Shown here piece after piece: positions 42,861-51,848 of a stretch of 64,000 nt of DNA (within the stretch, counting starts at the first letter, position 1; every line of letters begins with the position of its first letter). The stretch is taken from the NCBI RefSeq assembly GCF_003732225.1, contig NZ_MOBJ01000007.1, positions 427,647 through 491,646 on the forward strand, given 5' to 3'. Source of the DNA: Pseudomonas brassicacearum. Its GTDB lineage: Bacteria; Pseudomonadota; Gammaproteobacteria; Pseudomonadales; Pseudomonadaceae. The notes below the pieces were generated by a model. That model searched no databases and was not told the origin of the DNA. It worked only from the letters and a program-made list of their open reading frames with translations. Position numbers and translations under genes: made by a program.

Positions 42861-44288
42861 GTGACCTCCATCTTCTGGTACGACTACGAAACCACTGGCA
42901 TCACACCGCGCTGCGACCGTCCGCTGCAAGTAGCCGGGATTCGCACCGATTTCGACCTCAACGAGATCGACGACCCGGTCAATCTCTACTGCCAGCCGAG
43001 CGACGATATCCTGCCTCACCCGGCGGCGTGCGTGATTACCGGCATCACTCCCGGCCGACTGGCAGAACAGGGCCTGAGTGAGGCCGACTTCATGACCCGG
43101 GTGCATGCGCAGCTCGCGGCCCCCGGAACCTGTGGTGCCGGTTACAACACCTTGCGCTTCGACGATGAAATGACCCGTTACAGCCTGTACCGGAATTTCT
43201 TCGACCCGTATGCGCGGGAGTGGCAGGGCGGCAACAGTCGCTGGGATTTGATCGATGTGGTGCGCGCGGCGTATGCGTTGCGCCCCGACGGTATCGTCTG
43301 GCCCGAGGAGGACGGCCGCGTCACGTTGAAACTCGAACGCCTGACCGCCGCCAATGGCATCGACCATGGTCAGGCCCACGATGCGTTATCCGACGTGCGC
43401 GCAACTATTGCCCTGGCGCGATTGATCCGCGACAAACAGCCGAAACTCTACGACTGGCTGTTCAAATTGCGCAGCAAGCAGAAAGTCATGGATCAAATCC
43501 GCTTGCTGCAACCGATGGTGCATATCTCCGGGCGTTTCTCGGCCGCCCGCAGTTATGTGGGTGTGGTCCTGCCGCTGGCCTGGCACCCGCGTAATCGCAA
43601 TGCATTGATTGTCTGCGACCTGCATCTCGACCCTCAGGGGCTACTTGACCTGGACGCCGAAGCCTTGCGTCAGCGGTTGTATACCCGCCGTGAGGAACTG
43701 GCCGAAGGCGAGTTACCGGTGCCGCTCAAACTGATTCACATCAATCGCTGCCCGGTAGTGGCGCCGTTGTCGGTGGTGCGCGGTGAAGACCAGCAACGAT
43801 TGCAATTGGACATGGCGCTATATCAGACACGGGCGCTGCGGCTAAGTGACGCACAAGAAGTGTGGCGAGATAAAGTTCTGGCGATTTATGCCAGTGAGGA
43901 TTTCACCCCAAGTGAAGACCCTGAGCAACAGTTATACGACGGCTTCATTGGCGACCGCGATCGGCGTTTATGTGAACAAGTCAGAACGGCTGACCCGATG
44001 CAATTGGCACAAGAGCAATGGCCGTTCGATGATGAACGTCTGCCGGAATTATTATTTCGTTATCGCGCACGTAACTTTCCCTACACGTTGAATGACGAGG
44101 AACACGAGCGCTGGAGATTATTCTGTCAGCAACGTTTGTCAGACGCGCGATGGGGGGCACCCAATACCTTGCAGCGGTTTAATGAGGCGATGACAGAGTG
44201 GTCACTTAGTGCTACAGCGATTCAGCAGCAGGTACTGGACGAGTGGCGTGAGTATGCCGACGCATTACGCAAACGTTTGGACCTTTGA
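42861..44288 (+). CDS. sbcB: Exodeoxyribonuclease I
   Basis: 475-aa 3'-5' single-strand DNA exonuclease for repair and recombination. DEDDh active-site parts are visible: D8 and E10 in FWYDYETTG, the GYNTLRFDDEMTR stretch, and HDALSDVRATIALARLI with the catalytic His and Asp. The C-terminal part matches the SH3-like and exo_C regions (WHPRNRNALIVCDL). GTG start at 42861 with CAGGA 8 nt upstream. It is divergent from the RDD operon and ends at a terminator shared with mvaT. Confidence 0.95.
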   Translation: MTSIFWYDYETTGITPRCDRPLQVAGIRTDFDLNEIDDPVNLYCQPSDDILPHPAACVITGITPGRLAEQGLSEADFMTRVHAQLAAPGTCGAGYNTLRFDDEMTRYSLYRNFFDPYAREWQGGNSRWDLIDVVRAAYALRPDGIVWPEEDGRVTLKLERLTAANGIDHGQAHDALSDVRATIALARLIRDKQPKLYDWLFKLRSKQKVMDQIRLLQPMVHISGRFSAARSYVGVVLPLAWHPRNRNALIVCDLHLDPQGLLDLDAEALRQRLYTRREELAEGELPVPLKLIHINRCPVVAPLSVVRGEDQQRLQLDMALYQTRALRLSDAQEVWRDKVLAIYASEDFTPSEDPEQQLYDGFIGDRDRRLCEQVRTADPMQLAQEQWPFDDERLPELLFRYRARNFPYTLNDEEHERWRLFCQQRLSDARWGAPNTLQRFNEAMTEWSLSATAIQQQVLDEWREYADALRKRLDL

Positions 44289-44321
44289 AATACTCTGTAC
44301 AAATGCCCGAATGCCGGACAT

Positions 44322-44350
44322 AAAAAAACGCCAGCGGATGCTGGCGTTTT
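44322..44350. terminator. Bidirectional terminator sbcB / mvaT
   Basis: AAAAAAACGCCAGC-GGAT-GCTGGCGTTTT between converging genes. Confidence 0.88.
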
Positions 44351-44388
44351 CTGGTGTTCGCAAATGAACCTGCGAAGCGGGTTGCGGC

Positions 44389-44763
44389 TTAGCCCAGCAG
44401 GGTAGCCCAGCCTTCAACCACGTCACCGCCCCACTTGGCTTTCCACTCTTTCAGAGTCTTGTGGTTGCCACCTTTGGTTTCGATGACTTCGCCGTTGTGC
44501 GGGTTTTTGTATTGTTTAACCTTGCGAGCACGCTTGGTGCCGGTAGTTTTTACAGCGCCGCGTGGCGCTTTAACTTTGGATTCCGGATCCAGCAGGGCGA
44601 TGATGTCGCGCAGGGACTTGGAGTATTCGCCCATCAGGGTGCGCAGTTTGCCTTCGAATTCCAGCTCGGTTTGCAGTTTGTCGTCTTGGGACAGGTTCTT
44701 CAAACGGGCTTGCAGCTCTTTGATAGCTTCTTCGGTGGCGCGGTATTCGTTGATCAAGGACAT
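44389..44763 (-). CDS. mvaT: MvaT-type H-NS family xenogeneic silencer
   Basis: 124-aa MvaT. The N-terminal coiled coil (NEYRATEEAIKELQARLKNL) forms oligomers; the C-terminal domain (KVKQYKNPHNGEVIETKGGN) binds AT-rich DNA through its Gly-Asn pincer and lysine-rich network. MvaT silences horizontally acquired DNA in Pseudomonas, so it could affect the Tc island, though that island is not very AT-rich. AAGGTAG precedes the ATG at 44763. The AT-rich upstream region (about 44830-44880) suits autoregulation. Confidence 0.95.
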   Translation of the reverse strand: MSLINEYRATEEAIKELQARLKNLSQDDKLQTELEFEGKLRTLMGEYSKSLRDIIALLDPESKVKAPRGAVKTTGTKRARKVKQYKNPHNGEVIETKGGNHKTLKEWKAKWGGDVVEGWATLLG

Positions 44764-45059
44764 GGGGACTACCTTATGTTAGGCGCTGGATGACAGGGTA
44801 CAGTGGCGCAATAATAGTCAGGGTGTTTCACCAAGTAAACATTTAAGCGGGTTTTTATTTAATTTAATTAGAGTGTTTAGCGCAAAAGCCTCACTCGCTG
44901 TTAAAACTTGTCAGGGTTTCATCACCGATACACACAAATGCCTGCTTGCGTATTTTTCCCAAGAACATTGTTGAACGTTCAGACGCAGCCAACCGGCAGC
45001 GCGAGGACGCGCTCTACTGGGCAGGGCATCAGGATTACTGCAGTTTTGCTGCGCAATCG
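44764..45059. promoter_or_regulatory. mvaT upstream region
   Basis: The most AT-rich patch of the window's core part is at 44840-44880 (runs of TTTAATTTAATTA). It probably carries the mvaT promoter and an MvaT binding site. No gene was seen up to the MITE-like element. Confidence 0.5.
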
Positions 45060-45206
45060 CTAGGCTCTGTACGAAAACTGTCTGCGCGTCGACCAGGCTG
45101 CGTTAAAAACAGGCTCGGAATGCTCATTTAGGGGCCTAAACTCCGCTTCCTCGCCTGTTTTTGCCTTGCCTGATCGCCGCTCGACGAGTTTTCGTACAGA
45201 CCCTAG
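45060..45206. mobile_element. MITE-like element with 20-bp terminal inverted repeats
   Basis: 147 bp bounded by CTAGGCTCTGTACGAAAACT and the inverse of CTAGGGTCTGTACGAAAACT (one mismatch); the outer CTAG fits the YTAR-type target site of IS5-group elements. Inside, AAAAACAGGC and GCCTGTTTTT form a second inverted repeat, so the whole can fold as a long hairpin. It has no transposase gene, so it would be non-autonomous. It ends 37 bp before purU. Confidence 0.8.
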
Positions 45207-45243
45207 AATGGCGGCCTTTGCGAAGTTCTGGAGTTTTCCCCCC

Positions 45244-46092
45244 ATGCGCACTTTTCGGCTAGTGATTGCTTGCCCGGACCGCGTCGGTATCGTTGCTAAA
45301 GTCAGTAACTTTCTGGCGTCACACAATGGCTGGATCACTGAAGCGAGCCATCACTCGGACAATCTCAGTGGCTGGTTTTTCATGCGTCACGAAATTCGTG
45401 CCGATTCGCTGCCATTCGGCCTTGAGGCGTTTCGTGAGGCGTTTGCGCCGATCGCCGAAGAGTTCTCGATGAACTGGCGTATCACCGACACCGCGCAGAA
45501 AAAGCGCGTTGTACTGATGGCCAGCCGCGAGTCTCACTGCCTGGCGGACTTGCTGCACCGCTGGCACAGCGACGAACTGGACTGCGAAATCTCCTGCGTG
45601 ATTTCCAACCATGACGACCTGCGCAGCATGGTCGAGTGGCACGGCATTCCTTACTACCATGTGCCGGTGGACCCGCAGAACAAAGAGCCGGCATTTGCCG
45701 AAGTCTCGCGCCTGGTCAAACAGCACGACGCCGAAGTCGTCGTGCTTGCACGTTACATGCAGATCCTGCCACCCGAGTTGTGCACCGAGTACGCCCACAA
45801 GGTCATCAACATTCACCACAGCTTCCTGCCGTCGTTCGTCGGTGCCAAGCCGTACCACCAGGCTTCGATGCGTGGCGTGAAACTGATCGGCGCGACCTGC
45901 CACTACGTGACCGAAGAGCTGGACGCCGGTCCGATCATCGAGCAGGACGTGGTACGCGTCAGCCACAGCGACAGTATCGAAGACATGGTGCGTTTCGGCC
46001 GCGACGTCGAGAAAATGGTGCTGGCCCGCGGCCTGCGCTATCACCTGGAAGATCGCGTGCTGGTGCATGGCAATAAAACCGTAGTGTTCTGA
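45244..46092 (+). CDS. purU: Formyltetrahydrofolate deformylase
   Basis: 282-aa PurU, which hydrolyses 10-formyl-THF to formate and THF, balancing one-carbon units. The N-terminal ACT domain (LVIACPDRVGIVAKVSNFLA) is followed by a formyltransferase-fold domain with VLARYMQILPPELC, INIHHSFLPSFVGAKPYHQA and TCHYVTEELDAGPII (catalytic His and Asp). The ATG at 45244 matches family starts; in-frame sequence upstream belongs to the MITE-like element. That element directly upstream may supply or disturb its promoter. Confidence 0.95.
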   Translation: MRTFRLVIACPDRVGIVAKVSNFLASHNGWITEASHHSDNLSGWFFMRHEIRADSLPFGLEAFREAFAPIAEEFSMNWRITDTAQKKRVVLMASRESHCLADLLHRWHSDELDCEISCVISNHDDLRSMVEWHGIPYYHVPVDPQNKEPAFAEVSRLVKQHDAEVVVLARYMQILPPELCTEYAHKVINIHHSFLPSFVGAKPYHQASMRGVKLIGATCHYVTEELDAGPIIEQDVVRVSHSDSIEDMVRFGRDVEKMVLARGLRYHLEDRVLVHGNKTVVF

Positions 46093-46116
46093 TTGCCGAG
46101 TACTGATTGAAAAAAC

Positions 46117-46155
46117 AAGGGCCTGAGCGTTCAATCGCTTCAGGCCCTTTTTTTC
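46117..46155 (+). terminator. Terminator of purU
   Basis: AAGGGCCTGAGCG-TTCAAT-CGCTTCAGGCCCTTTTTTTT, 25 bp after the stop. Confidence 0.88.
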
Positions 46156-46172
46156 AGAGTGAGGTAGGGGAG

Positions 46173-46379
46173 ATGGCTGATCCACTGGATAAAGCGACAT
46201 CCAAAGCGCCCGCGACCTTGGGCGAGGGCTGCTTGAGTCGGTACGATCCGGATGAGCTGAGCCCTGAAGACGGCACGGAGTTTCCCGGCGCCGCGAAATT
46301 GTGGGAGCAGTTGAAGCCAGACGTTGACGATGAAACTGCGAGCCCTGAAAAGATTCCGAGCGCAACGCATAACCCGTAG
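46173..46379 (+). CDS. Small acidic hypothetical protein
   Basis: 68-aa possible protein, MADPLDKATSKAPATLGEGC and onward, rich in Asp, Glu and Pro and without any known motif (SRYDPDELSPEDGTEFPGAA). GGTAGGGGAG stands just before the ATG. It starts only 18 bp after the purU terminator and ends inside a large inverted repeat. The composition looks like real coding sequence, but I do not recognise a family. Confidence 0.5.
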   Translation: MADPLDKATSKAPATLGEGCLSRYDPDELSPEDGTEFPGAAKLWEQLKPDVDDETASPEKIPSATHNP

Positions 46380-46508
46380 CAGCTGGCGTAGCCTGCGTTC
46401 GGCTGCGCAGCGGCCGTAAATCCTGCCTCCTCGGTTAACCTGAAAAAACGTGGTGCCTGATTTTACGACTGCTGCGCAGCCGAACGCAGGCTACGCCAGC
46501 TGCTACGG
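46374..46508. repeat. 38-bp perfect inverted repeat (large REP-like palindrome)
   Basis: Arms 46374-46411 and 46471-46508 are perfect inverse copies (CCGTAGCAGCTGGCGTAGCC...), 59 bp apart. It is a different family from the other REPs; a degenerate GTAGGAGCTGCC element follows at 46527-46575. No gene is seen in 46380-46582. Confidence 0.85.
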
Positions 46509-46582
46509 ATTGCGTACATCCGCCCCCGTAGGAGCTGCCGAAGGTTCGGGCCGCGTTCGGACGATCTTTTGGGAATTCACCC

Positions 46583-47578
46583 CTAAGCTTCTTTGAACTT
46601 CATCAATTTGTTCAGCAGTGGTTTGCCGGCCATCAGCAGGAACACCGGTGCGCCGGCCAGCAAGTAGAAGTAATAGGTCATCGCTCGCCAGATCAGAATC
46701 GCTGCCGCCGCCGTCGATTTCCCCACCATGGGGGCCAACAGCGCCGCCGACGTCAATTCCGCCGCTCCGGCACCACCCGGCAGCAGGCTGAACTGCCCGG
46801 CGCTGAGCGACAGCATCTGGATCAAAAAGCTCCAGGCCCACTGGAGATCCGTGCCCAGCCCCCGCAAGGCCAGATACAACACGCTGTAGCGCAGTAACCA
46901 GTGCACGCAGGTCAGTGCAAATACCATGATCAGTGTGTGAACAGGCAACTTGAGTGTGTCCGTGAAGGCCGCGAGAAAGTGCAGCAGCTTGCGTGCCCAA
47001 CGACGTCGGGTGGCAGCGTTGAGCTTGAAGTGCTTGAGCACGCGACCGCTGAGGCGAATCAGCAGACGATGGTAGCGTGCCACCACCACGCAACTGAACA
47101 GGCCGCCCACCATCGAAATGGCGCTGAGCGTCAGCATCCACTCCAGGTTCTGACTCAGGTGCTGAAACAGCGCATACACCACAATGGCGATCAGCGCGCA
47201 GAGAAAGAACAACAAATCGCTCAACTGGTCCATGGCGAACACCGCGCTGCCATGTGCCGGGCGCACGCCATTGCGTGCCAGCAGCGCCATCAGCGTCAGC
47301 GGTCCACCGCCGCCGCCAGGAGTCGCGCAAATCGCAAACTCGGTGGACATCACCACCCCAAGGCTTTTCAGGCGACCTATCCGGCTGCGCTGTTTACCCA
47401 GCAACAAGCGTAAGCGCAATGAATTGATGAGCCAGCAGAGCAGGATCATTCCCGGCATCGTCAGCAAAAATGTCAGCGGAAAGTGCTGCAGTCGTGGCCA
47501 TAGTTCACTTGCGCCCAGCAACAGGGGGATCAGCACTGCGCAGAGCAGGGCTGCGACCAGCCATAGGACGCGACTCAT
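46583..47578 (-). CDS. Flippase-like integral membrane protein (LPG synthase TM family)
   Basis: 331-aa membrane protein of the lysylphosphatidylglycerol-synthase TM/UPF0104 family. Multiple membrane segments are seen; family words include NSLRLRLLLGKQR, STEFAICATPGGGGGPLTLM and QFSLLPGGAGAAELTSAALL. These proteins are thought to move lipids or lipid-linked sugars. It overlaps the deacetylase-like gene as ATGA and is the third gene of a glycosyltransferase operon, so transport of a glycosylated envelope molecule is a fair guess. Confidence 0.87.
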   Translation of the reverse strand: MSRVLWLVAALLCAVLIPLLLGASELWPRLQHFPLTFLLTMPGMILLCWLINSLRLRLLLGKQRSRIGRLKSLGVVMSTEFAICATPGGGGGPLTLMALLARNGVRPAHGSAVFAMDQLSDLLFFLCALIAIVVYALFQHLSQNLEWMLTLSAISMVGGLFSCVVVARYHRLLIRLSGRVLKHFKLNAATRRRWARKLLHFLAAFTDTLKLPVHTLIMVFALTCVHWLLRYSVLYLALRGLGTDLQWAWSFLIQMLSLSAGQFSLLPGGAGAAELTSAALLAPMVGKSTAAAAILIWRAMTYYFYLLAGAPVFLLMAGKPLLNKLMKFKEA

Positions 47579-48339
47579 GCGGCGCTACTGACCCGAGCGC
47601 TTTGCGTGTGCAGCCACTGGGCTTTGGTCATTGGCACCCGGCCGTCATTGAGCAAGCGTTCAAGGGTGTGCAGCCAGTAAGTACGGGAGAACTCATGGCG
47701 GATGTCCACCGGGTGTACGCCCAGGCGAATCACCGGGGTGTGCTGCCAGCGCAGTTCGCGTTGAACGCTGACAATCTTCGACGCCCCACGACGCCAGGCG
47801 CTGCGCGCGCTCCAGACCAGGCCAGGGGCGTTGATCCGGGAGAAGTCCGGCAGGCGATACAGATGCTGCGGATCACTGGTGTAGCTCAGCGGTAACTGGC
47901 GCAGGGCTTGACGCGTGCCTTCGCTCATCAGCCAGGCCGGTGCGACAAAACCCTCCAGTGGCCAGTCGTAACGGCTGAACAATTCGATCCCGGCGCGCAG
48001 GCGGGCGAGCGCAGCCGGTTGCGAAAGGCTATAGAACTCGCCTTCATGGGTGTAGACCCGGCGCATGAACCAGTCACGGGGGCGCGCCGTTAGCGGGCTG
48101 TCATCGCAATGGTAATAACCGTGCAGCACCAGTTCGTCGCCGCGCTCGATGCGGCGGGTCAGCACGCGCCGCAAACCTGGATGGGCATCGAGGTCGTTGT
48201 GTTTGTGGAAGTCGGGGACGACCAGCCACGTCATCGGCACCTCGCCGAGCGCGTCCACCGCCGCGACAAACGGCTGAAAGTCGGCCCAGGTTTGCGGGGT
48301 GACGTCATGTAGCACCAATAGCAGGCTGGGCGTGTTCAT
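47575..48339 (-). CDS. DUF2334 polysaccharide-deacetylase-like protein
   Basis: About 254-aa protein with the deacetylase-fold start SLLLVLHDVTPQTW (metal-binding HD), then ELVLHGYYHCDD (HGxxH) and VIRLGVHPVDIRH. This pattern is that of DUF2334, a branch of carbohydrate esterase-4 like proteins. Start at ATG 48339 (MNTPSLLL) fits the family; ATG 48351 overlapping the glycosyltransferase stop is the alternative. It is second in the operon glycosyltransferase, deacetylase, flippase. Confidence 0.85.
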   Translation of the reverse strand: MNTPSLLLVLHDVTPQTWADFQPFVAAVDALGEVPMTWLVVPDFHKHNDLDAHPGLRRVLTRRIERGDELVLHGYYHCDDSPLTARPRDWFMRRVYTHEGEFYSLSQPAALARLRAGIELFSRYDWPLEGFVAPAWLMSEGTRQALRQLPLSYTSDPQHLYRLPDFSRINAPGLVWSARSAWRRGASKIVSVQRELRWQHTPVIRLGVHPVDIRHEFSRTYWLHTLERLLNDGRVPMTKAQWLHTQSARVSSAA

Positions 48340-48343
48340 GGGT

Positions 48344-49453
48344 TCAGCCATTGGCCAGCAGCGGCAACGTGTCGCCGAGGACTGCGTGATAGTGACCCAG
48401 CAGGCTGTTGACCACCGAGTCCCAGGCGTAATGCTGTTCGACGTGTCGGCGGGCGTATTGGCCGAGATCGTCAGGCTGTGCAAACAGTTCGCGCACAGCG
48501 TTGGCCATCGCCACTGGATTGTTGGGGGCGCAGAGTACGCCGCAGTGCTCGTTGATGGTTTCGTTGAAGGCGCCAGCCGCCACTGCGACCACCGGAATGC
48601 CACAGGCCATGGCTTCGAGAACGACCAGACCAAAGGTTTCCTGATCGCCTGCGTGCAGCAAGGCATCGGCGCTGGCCATCAGCCGGGCCACCTGTGATGC
48701 AGGGCAGAACTCATCGACCAGCGTGACGTTATCCGGTACCTGTGCCGGCATCGAGGAGCCGACCAGCAACAGGTGATAGCGGTTTCCCAGACGCTTCATG
48801 CAATTGAGCAAAACGGGAATGTTTTTCTCCTTGGAACCTCGCCCGGCGAAAATCAGCAGTCGAGTGTCTTCGGCGATCTTGAGCTTCCTCCGCAGATCCG
48901 GGGCACGGGCGTCTGGATTGAAGGTTTGCAGGTCCACGCCCAAGGGCTGGACGTAAACGTTTTTGACCCCAAGCCCCATGAGCTTGTCGGCCATGATCTG
49001 GCTTGGCGTCAGTACCCGATCAAAATTACCGTACAGCTTGCGGATATAAGCTTCGACATTCGGCGTGACCCAGTTGCCCATACGGTTGCTCGCCAAATGC
49101 GGCAAGTCGGAGTGATAGAAACCAATCACTGGAACGTCCAGTTCGCGCCGCGCATCCAGAGCGGCCCAGGCTGTCAGGTAAGGATCGCCGACTTCTATCA
49201 GGTCCGGTTGCAGGTCGTGCAGGGCATTACGCCAGGGCGCCAGTCGAAGAGGGAAGCGATAGCCTTTGCCGAAGGGCAGGGCTGGAGCGGGAACCTTATA
49301 AACCCCGTCGTGCTCGCTCGGATGCGCCCCCGGGATCAGCAAGCTGTGACGAATCCCAGGCTTGCGGCCCAGACGACGGTGCTTGGCATCCAGATAGGTG
49401 CGCACGCCACCGCTGGCCGGTGCGTAGAACATGGTGATGTCAGCGATATGCAC
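48344..49453 (-). CDS. Family 4 glycosyltransferase (GT-B fold)
   Basis: 369-aa glycosyltransferase. The N-terminal acceptor domain starts MHIADITMFYAPASGGVRTY; the C-terminal nucleotide-sugar domain has LLIFAGRGSKEKNIPVLLNC and HAGDQETFGLVVLEAMACGI with the E-x7-E motif. The likely donor is a GDP- or UDP-sugar; the acceptor is unknown. GTG start at 49453 with GGGAGG about 7 nt upstream. First gene of a three-gene envelope-glycan operon. Confidence 0.9.
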   Translation of the reverse strand: MHIADITMFYAPASGGVRTYLDAKHRRLGRKPGIRHSLLIPGAHPSEHDGVYKVPAPALPFGKGYRFPLRLAPWRNALHDLQPDLIEVGDPYLTAWAALDARRELDVPVIGFYHSDLPHLASNRMGNWVTPNVEAYIRKLYGNFDRVLTPSQIMADKLMGLGVKNVYVQPLGVDLQTFNPDARAPDLRRKLKIAEDTRLLIFAGRGSKEKNIPVLLNCMKRLGNRYHLLLVGSSMPAQVPDNVTLVDEFCPASQVARLMASADALLHAGDQETFGLVVLEAMACGIPVVAVAAGAFNETINEHCGVLCAPNNPVAMANAVRELFAQPDDLGQYARRHVEQHYAWDSVVNSLLGHYHAVLGDTLPLLANG

Positions 49454-49571
49454 GATGACCCTCCCGTCTATCCGTTGTTCTCCTTAGGGTTGACCCTTAT
49501 GAAGAATAGATGTTCGGTTGGGGATGTGTGGCGGGGTGTTGGTGAGGTTTTGTGGTGTTTGACAGACCGCT

Positions 49572-49646
49572 ATCGCGAGCAAGCTCGCTCCCACATGGAT
49601 CTTTGTCGCGCTGGAGATCCACTGTGGGAGCGAGCTTGCTCGCGAT
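49572..49646. repeat. REP pair (TGTGGGAGCGAGCTTGCTCG family)
   Basis: Inverted copies 49572-49594 and 49623-49646, between convergent or same-strand gene ends. Confidence 0.88.
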
Positions 49647-49664
49647 GGGGCCTTCAAGGGCGCG

Positions 49665-51554
49665 TCAGATCCTGAAGCTCCCCACCAATTGCTTCAACCG
49701 CGCCGCTTGCTGCTCCAGATCGGAACAGGCACGCAGCGTCGATTGCAGGTTTTCCACGCCTTCCTGATTCAGGGTGTTGATCTCGGTGATGTCGACGTTG
49801 ATCGATTCCACCACGGCGGTTTGTTCCTCGGTGGCGGTGGCCACCGACTGGTTCATGCCGTCGATCTCGCCGATGCGCAGCGTCACGCTGTTCAGGCGTT
49901 CACCGGCGAGGTTGGCAATCTCCACGCTGTCCTGGCTGTGACGCTGGCTGTCGCTCATGGTGCTGACCGACTCGCGGGCGCCGACTTGCAGCTCCTCGAT
50001 CATGGTCTGCACTTGCTGCGCCGATTCCTGGGTGCGGTGCGCCAGGTTGCGCACCTCGTCGGCCACCACGGCAAAACCACGTCCGGCTTCACCGGCCCGT
50101 GCTGCTTCAATCGCCGCGTTGAGCGCCAGCAGGTTGGTTTGCTGGGAGATGCTGGTGATCACTTCGAGAATCTGCCCGATGTTCACGGTTTTGCTGTTCA
50201 GCGACTCAATGTTGGTGCTGGAGGCGCTGAGCATGCTCGACAGCTGATTCATCGCGGCGATACTGCGATCGACCACTTGCTGGCCGTCTTCGGCCAGGCT
50301 GCGGGCATCGCTGGCCTGGTGCGAGGCCTGCGCCGCGTTACGGGCGATCTCCTGAGCAGCAGCGCCCAACTGATTGATCGCGGCCGCGACACTGTTGGTT
50401 CGGCTCGATTGTTCGTCAGAGTTGAGCATCGACGAGTTCGATGCGCTGACGACTCGCAGTGCAACTTCGTTGACGTGCTCGGTCGCCGACGACACTTCGC
50501 GGATCGAACCATGGATACGCTCGACGAAGCGGTTGAACGCGCTGCCCAGGATGCCGAACTCGTCCTGGCTCTGGATGGTCAGGCGGCGGGTCAGGTCGCC
50601 TTCACCGTCGGCAATGTCCTGCATCGCGCGGGTCATGACGTGCAGTGGCTGGATCAGGATGCGGATCAGCATGCCGAGCAAGGCAATGATGATTGCCACG
50701 GCAATGATCGTGGCAATGATGGCCGAGGTGCGGAAACTGCTGAGCATGGCGAAGGCTTTGTCTTTGTCCACCGACAGACCGACGTACCAGTTGACCGATG
50801 GCAGGCCTTTGATCGGCGTGAAGGTGACGATACGGGTTTTGCCGTCGACCTCGACTTCACTGATGCCGCCGCTGATGCGCGGGGTGTTCTTCGGGTAAGC
50901 CTCGCTGAGGGACTTCATCACCATGGCTTTGTCCGGGTGGACCAGGATCTTGCCATCGGCGCTGACCAGGAAGGCATAGCCCATGCCGCCGAAGTCACGC
51001 GCGGTCAGGGTGTCGATCAGGGTTTGCAGGCTCAAGTCGCCGCCGACCACACCAATGCTTTGCCCGGCTTTTTTCGAGGCGGTGGCGATGGAAATGATGG
51101 TCTGGCCGGTTGCCGCGTCTATATAGGGTTCGGTCAGGGTGGCGGTGCTGCTGTTTTCAGCGCCTTTGTACCAGGGGCGAACCCGGGGGTCGTAGCCGTC
51201 CGGCATCTTGGAGTCCGGGCGGTTGATGAAGGTACCGCTGGCATCGCCCAGGTACCTGGCCATGAAGGTCGACGCCAGGGCATTCTGCTCAAGCAGGTTG
51301 GCAACGTTGCTGTGTTCGGGGTTGAGAGCGATGTTCTGGGCCAGGTTTTCCACCATGAGAATCCGCCCGGCGAGCCAGGACTGGATATTGGAGGAAGTGA
51401 CATCGCCCATCTCATGCAGGTAATTGTCCAGGTCCTGGCGAATCGCGTTGCGCTGTAAATAGTCGTTGTACAGCGTGAACGAAGCGAAGGCGGCAATGAC
51501 GATGAGGGCGGCGGCAAGCAGGATTTTGTGGCTGAAGCGCAGGTTTTTGTTCAT
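49665..51554 (-). CDS. Methyl-accepting chemotaxis protein, PctA/PctB/PctC-like amino-acid receptor
   Basis: 629-aa chemoreceptor with TM1 (about residues 10-28), a dCache sensor (about 35-275), TM2 (about 278-298), HAMP, and the signalling domain with the hairpin tip [20 protein letters not shown] followed by [14 protein letters not shown]. The sensor contains Y121, R126, W128, Y129, Y144, D146 and D173, the exact set and spacing known to bind the amino and carboxyl groups of amino acids in PctA-type receptors. It therefore most likely mediates chemotaxis to amino acids. It stands alone, without other che genes. Confidence 0.93.
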   Translation of the reverse strand: MNKNLRFSHKILLAAALIVIAAFASFTLYNDYLQRNAIRQDLDNYLHEMGDVTSSNIQSWLAGRILMVENLAQNIALNPEHSNVANLLEQNALASTFMARYLGDASGTFINRPDSKMPDGYDPRVRPWYKGAENSSTATLTEPYIDAATGQTIISIATASKKAGQSIGVVGGDLSLQTLIDTLTARDFGGMGYAFLVSADGKILVHPDKAMVMKSLSEAYPKNTPRISGGISEVEVDGKTRIVTFTPIKGLPSVNWYVGLSVDKDKAFAMLSSFRTSAIIATIIAVAIIIALLGMLIRILIQPLHVMTRAMQDIADGEGDLTRRLTIQSQDEFGILGSAFNRFVERIHGSIREVSSATEHVNEVALRVVSASNSSMLNSDEQSSRTNSVAAAINQLGAAAQEIARNAAQASHQASDARSLAEDGQQVVDRSIAAMNQLSSMLSASSTNIESLNSKTVNIGQILEVITSISQQTNLLALNAAIEAARAGEAGRGFAVVADEVRNLAHRTQESAQQVQTMIEELQVGARESVSTMSDSQRHSQDSVEIANLAGERLNSVTLRIGEIDGMNQSVATATEEQTAVVESINVDITEINTLNQEGVENLQSTLRACSDLEQQAARLKQLVGSFRI

Positions 51555-51771
51555 GGCTTGTGGTGTCCGCTAAGGTCATATTTGTTGGGGCGTGTTGCAT
51601 TAAAAAGCGCGCGCAAAATGGGCGCTGTCGCACGTAAGCTGATATTTCCGTCTGTCCTTAAGGAATTATCGGACCTGATTTTCAGTCTGGTCTCTTGCTT
51701 GTATCTATCGGCTGCGCAGGACTAAAGCTTAGGGGCTTGAAATCGGCGACGCGACAGGCGGCCAAAAAGCG

Positions 51772-51838
51772 AAAGATCGCAGCCTTCGGCAGCTCCTGCG
51801 CCCACCCACGTAGGAGCTGCCGCAGGCTGCGATCTTTT
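51772..51838. repeat. REP pair (GATCGCAGCC family)
   Basis: AAAGATCGCAGCCTTCGGC and inverse GTAGGAGCTGCCGCAGGCTG with GATCTTTT, in the 294-bp gap between the chemoreceptor promoter and the dciA 3' end. Nothing else is seen in that gap. Confidence 0.88.
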
Positions 51839-51848
51839 GATCCCGCTT

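Noticed and set aside
49689..51458. Long open plus-strand frame opposite the chemoreceptor gene
   Set aside because: Antisense shadow of a clear MCP gene; no protein family features.
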